In this document: one piece after another, positions 62,396 to 64,000 of the stretch | Layout: the number at the start of each line of letters is the position of its first letter | Position numbering within the stretch: the stretch's first letter is position 1 | Source: Lichenibacterium ramalinae | GTDB taxonomy: Bacteria; Pseudomonadota; Alphaproteobacteria; Rhizobiales; Beijerinckiaceae | Assembly: GCF_004137085.1 (NCBI RefSeq) | Contig: NZ_QYBC01000014.1 | Location: 112,569 to 176,568 of the forward strand | Direction of reading: 5' to 3' | DNA length: 64,000 nt | Notes under the pieces: generated by a model | The model's database searches: none | What the model saw: the letters and a program-made list of their open reading frames with translations, nothing else | What the model was told of the DNA's origin: nothing | Made by a program: the position numbers and the translations under genes

Positions 62396-62424
62396 TTGCC
62401 ACGACGGGGCGCCTCCTCTATGGG
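62396..62424 (+). promoter_or_regulatory. Promoter of tRNA-Gly
   Basis: TTGCCA (62396-62401) and TATGGG (62419-62424) are 17 bases apart and end ten bases before the tRNA. Confidence 0.5.
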
Positions 62425-62433
62425 TGGGGACGC

Positions 62434-62507
62434 GCGGGTGTAGTTCAATGGTAGAACGGCAGCTTCCCAAGCTGCATACGAGGGTTCGATTCCCTTCACC
62501 CGCTCCA
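62434..62507 (+). tRNA. tRNA-Gly (anticodon CCC)
   Basis: This 74-base tRNA pairs the acceptor strands GCGGGTG and CACCCGC fully, has discriminator T and encodes CCA. The D-arm contains AGTTCAATGGTAGAAC. The anticodon stem GCAGC/GCTGC encloses the loop TTCCCAA with anticodon CCC, which reads GGG. The T-arm is AGGGTTCGATTCCCT. It stands between the PodJ-like gene and a low-GC segment. Confidence 0.96.
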
Positions 62508-62778
62508 GCACTTGTGCCGCGAATCATCCCGGTGGACAAACGAACCATCGGCTGGACCAGGTGGAGTTCTATAGGCTCTGCGCTTATAGGTTGTCTTGCC
62601 GAGATCCGCAGCCGCTCTAAATCCACCATGCCTTCCTCGACGTGACGAGCGCCACGCTCGCGTAGATGGAGAGCGATCGCGGCTGGCTGAAAAAAAGCTG
62701 CGGAATGATCCTCGGTACGGGTCATTTGCTTCTCCCTCGGGGACGGCTTCGAAGCGAGAGGGACGGGGGCATCCGACG
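62508..62778. other. Low-GC non-coding segment between tRNA-Gly and the nuclease gene
   Basis: These 271 bases have visibly lower GC than the rest. They contain an A7 run near 62690 and no gene I can support on either strand. It may be the left end of an acquired segment joined at the tRNA. I see no obvious repeat of the tRNA 3' end further right. Confidence 0.5.
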
Positions 62779-63774
62779 CTACCGAGGGAGGAGCATCTCG
62801 AGCACGTCTAGTGCGCCGCCGACGTTCACGGGGTCGATCGGGTACCGCGTCCTTGGCTGCATGAGGTTCAGGTAAGCCGAGGGATGAAGCGCGAAGGTGC
62901 CGTCGATCGCACGCTTGTACGCCTTGTAGCAGTACCCGTTCGTCACGAGCACGACCTGACAAGATGGGAATTTCTCCGCGTAACGGTGAGCTTGCTTGGG
63001 TGCGTAGTCGAGACCCTGGCTCAGCCCCTTGGTCTCGATCAGCATCACGCAGTCGCCTGCCTGATCGACGTGGGTCACAGGGACTCGGAAGCAGGCCACG
63101 TCAGCACGTCCCACGCCCGGTACCGCGAGCTCGACCTGGATGCGCTGCTCGGCCCAGCCCAAGGCGATCAGCAATGGTACGACCAGGAACGTGCGCGTCT
63201 CGTGTTCCTTGGTGAGACCCCAGTCGCGCCCGAGATAGAATCGGGCAAGCAGCCTAATCCGCCGCATGGCCTGCGTCAGCTCGTCGGCGTCACCCGGTCG
63301 TAGACCGAGCCTGACAAGATGCGTGATCATGTGCTCTTCGCTCACCTCCTGGGTAGGGACAGGCTCGGGTTCATAGTCCAGGCGCGCCGGAGTGTCGGTG
63401 AGCACGCGATCCGCGATTTTGATTAGGTGCTGCTGACCGACGCCCTGGATCGTCGCCCTCGTTAGTCCAGTGACGGCGATCGGTGTCGGCGGCACGTGCC
63501 AGTCGACGTTGCACCACGCGGCGAGATCCCAGCCATCGAAGTCTCTGAGCCAGGGCTTGTCACCTTGACCCCGGTGCTGCCCTGCCCGCGTCACGACGGT
63601 GCCGACGGTGATGATCTGGCCCCTGCCACGCTTGAGAATCACGACATCGCCGGGCTGGACTTGCGCCATGGCATCGCACTGCCATTCGCCCCCGACGAAG
63701 GCCAAGCCGTGCCGCACGAAGCGCGAGCTATAGTCACGCCCGGTCGAGCCGGCGGCGATCTGCCAATGTGCCAT
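62779..63774 (-). CDS. PD-(D/E)XK nuclease with PUA/EVE-like N-terminal domain, restriction-like
   Basis: This 331-residue protein is unlike its neighbours in GC and codon use. Residues 1-95 look like a PUA/EVE-type base-reading fold: WQIAAGSTGRDYSSRFVRHG, then VQPGDVVILKRGRGQIITVG. A helical linker follows at about 130-190. The C-terminal domain at about 195-310 has the HsdR N-terminal-like nuclease pattern: GVGRADVACFR (metal Asp), VMLIETKG (Glu-x-Lys), then AHRYAEKF and VVLVTNGYCYKAY. The likely role is restriction of modified or foreign DNA, inferred from domain logic only. GGGAGAG stands just before the ATG. No methyltransferase lies in the window. Confidence 0.7.
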   Translation of the reverse strand: MAHWQIAAGSTGRDYSSRFVRHGLAFVGGEWQCDAMAQVQPGDVVILKRGRGQIITVGTVVTRAGQHRGQGDKPWLRDFDGWDLAAWCNVDWHVPPTPIAVTGLTRATIQGVGQQHLIKIADRVLTDTPARLDYEPEPVPTQEVSEEHMITHLVRLGLRPGDADELTQAMRRIRLLARFYLGRDWGLTKEHETRTFLVVPLLIALGWAEQRIQVELAVPGVGRADVACFRVPVTHVDQAGDCVMLIETKGLSQGLDYAPKQAHRYAEKFPSCQVVLVTNGYCYKAYKRAIDGTFALHPSAYLNLMQPRTRYPIDPVNVGGALDVLEMLLPR

Positions 63775-63920
63775 CCGCTCTCCCGCTCGCCCCCTATCGG
63801 GGGGTCGAATCAGCGCACAAGCTGTGCTCGACAGGAATGAACCTAACCACAGCTGATTGCAGAGCGGAAGATAACCGTGTCGTCCCGCTACATGCCGGTG
63901 GCGTGCCGCACGGCAGCACT

Positions 63921-64000
63921 CCCCTAGCAGCCTGTCGGAGTGGGGTCGACGGTGATGCGTTTGCGGTGGGCTGCGCGCTGGTTTTAGATGATCGGGTCTG
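63921..64000 (-). mobile_element. Possible terminus of an insertion sequence running off the right edge
   Basis: CTAGCAGCCTGTCGGAGTGG at about 63924 resembles terminal inverted repeats seen in IS1182-like and related elements. On the minus strand a frame entering from the right ends DPII-stop at 63984, compatible with a transposase C-terminus, followed by about 60 bases to the repeat. Too little is visible for proof. Confidence 0.3.

Noticed and set aside
62434..62511. Open frames over the tRNA, with peptides such as SSMVERQLPKLHTRVRF on the plus strand and EGNRTLVCSLGSCRS on the minus strand
   Set aside because: These are well-known artefacts of translating tRNA-Gly genes and not proteins.

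Overview
The window is 64 kb of very GC-rich chromosomal DNA (about 70 percent by eye). It suggests an alphaproteobacterium of the order Hyphomicrobiales (Rhizobiales), perhaps near Methylobacteriaceae. The reasons are recG, sdhE and mfd lying together, a long-chain polyprenyl diphosphate synthase next to a DUF2007 gene and a tRNA-modifying methyltransferase, a PodJ-like polar protein with a CtrA-like box and GANTC sites upstream, and frequent GTG and TTG starts with 4-bp stop/start overlaps. The genus is inference. Nearly everything looks like ordinary chromosome. The exceptions are two toxin-antitoxin pairs and the last 1.5 kb after a tRNA-Gly, which has visibly lower GC and looks acquired.

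Layout. 1-5.3 kb: a truncated secreted Ala/Pro/Lys/His-rich protein, then an iron(III)-type ABC transporter (binding protein, fused permease, ATPase) behind an AT-rich promoter, then a small exported Arg-rich protein. 5.4-8.7 kb: an AI-2E-family membrane protein, a ketopantoate reductase-like enzyme and an M20 amidohydrolase. 8.9-16.1 kb: an XRE-cupin regulator followed by a probable single operon with a ribose-type ABC transporter, a phosphotriesterase-family hydrolase, a PfkB kinase, a BtpA/SgcQ TIM barrel and a cysteine-less GATase1-like protein. A promoter with a CTTGA/TCAAG palindrome separates regulator and operon. This looks like an uncharacterised carbohydrate catabolic pathway and is the best candidate for a new system. 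16.1-25 kb: recG, a ParDE pair, sdhE-mfd, an LprI-like protein and ispE. 25-31 kb: the prkA-yeaH-spoVR stress operon behind a sigma-54-like promoter, then a YefM-YoeB pair.

31-41 kb: a LOG-family phosphoribohydrolase, polyprenyl diphosphate synthase, DUF2007 protein, N6-adenine methyltransferase, a Gly/His-rich secreted protein, glyoxalase I, a purine-salvage group (nucleoside deaminase, 8-oxoguanine deaminase-like amidohydrolase, TenA), and a GlxA-type AraC regulator followed by a choline dehydrogenase-like oxidoreductase. 41-45 kb: secA and a periplasmic parvulin. 45-58 kb: a cell-surface glycan region. It holds a bi-domain glycosyltransferase, GtrA, a FlaA1/CapD-type dehydratase, two epimerases, a flavin oxidoreductase, and a DprE2-DprE1-UbiA set expected to make polyprenyl-phospho-arabinose.

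58.5-64 kb: a MerR regulator, a PodJ-like SEL1-repeat membrane protein with an in-frame minisatellite, tRNA-Gly(CCC), a lone PD-(D/E)XK nuclease with a PUA/EVE-like N-terminus, and what may be the end of an insertion sequence at the right border. All functional assignments rest on motifs read by eye. No database search was run.
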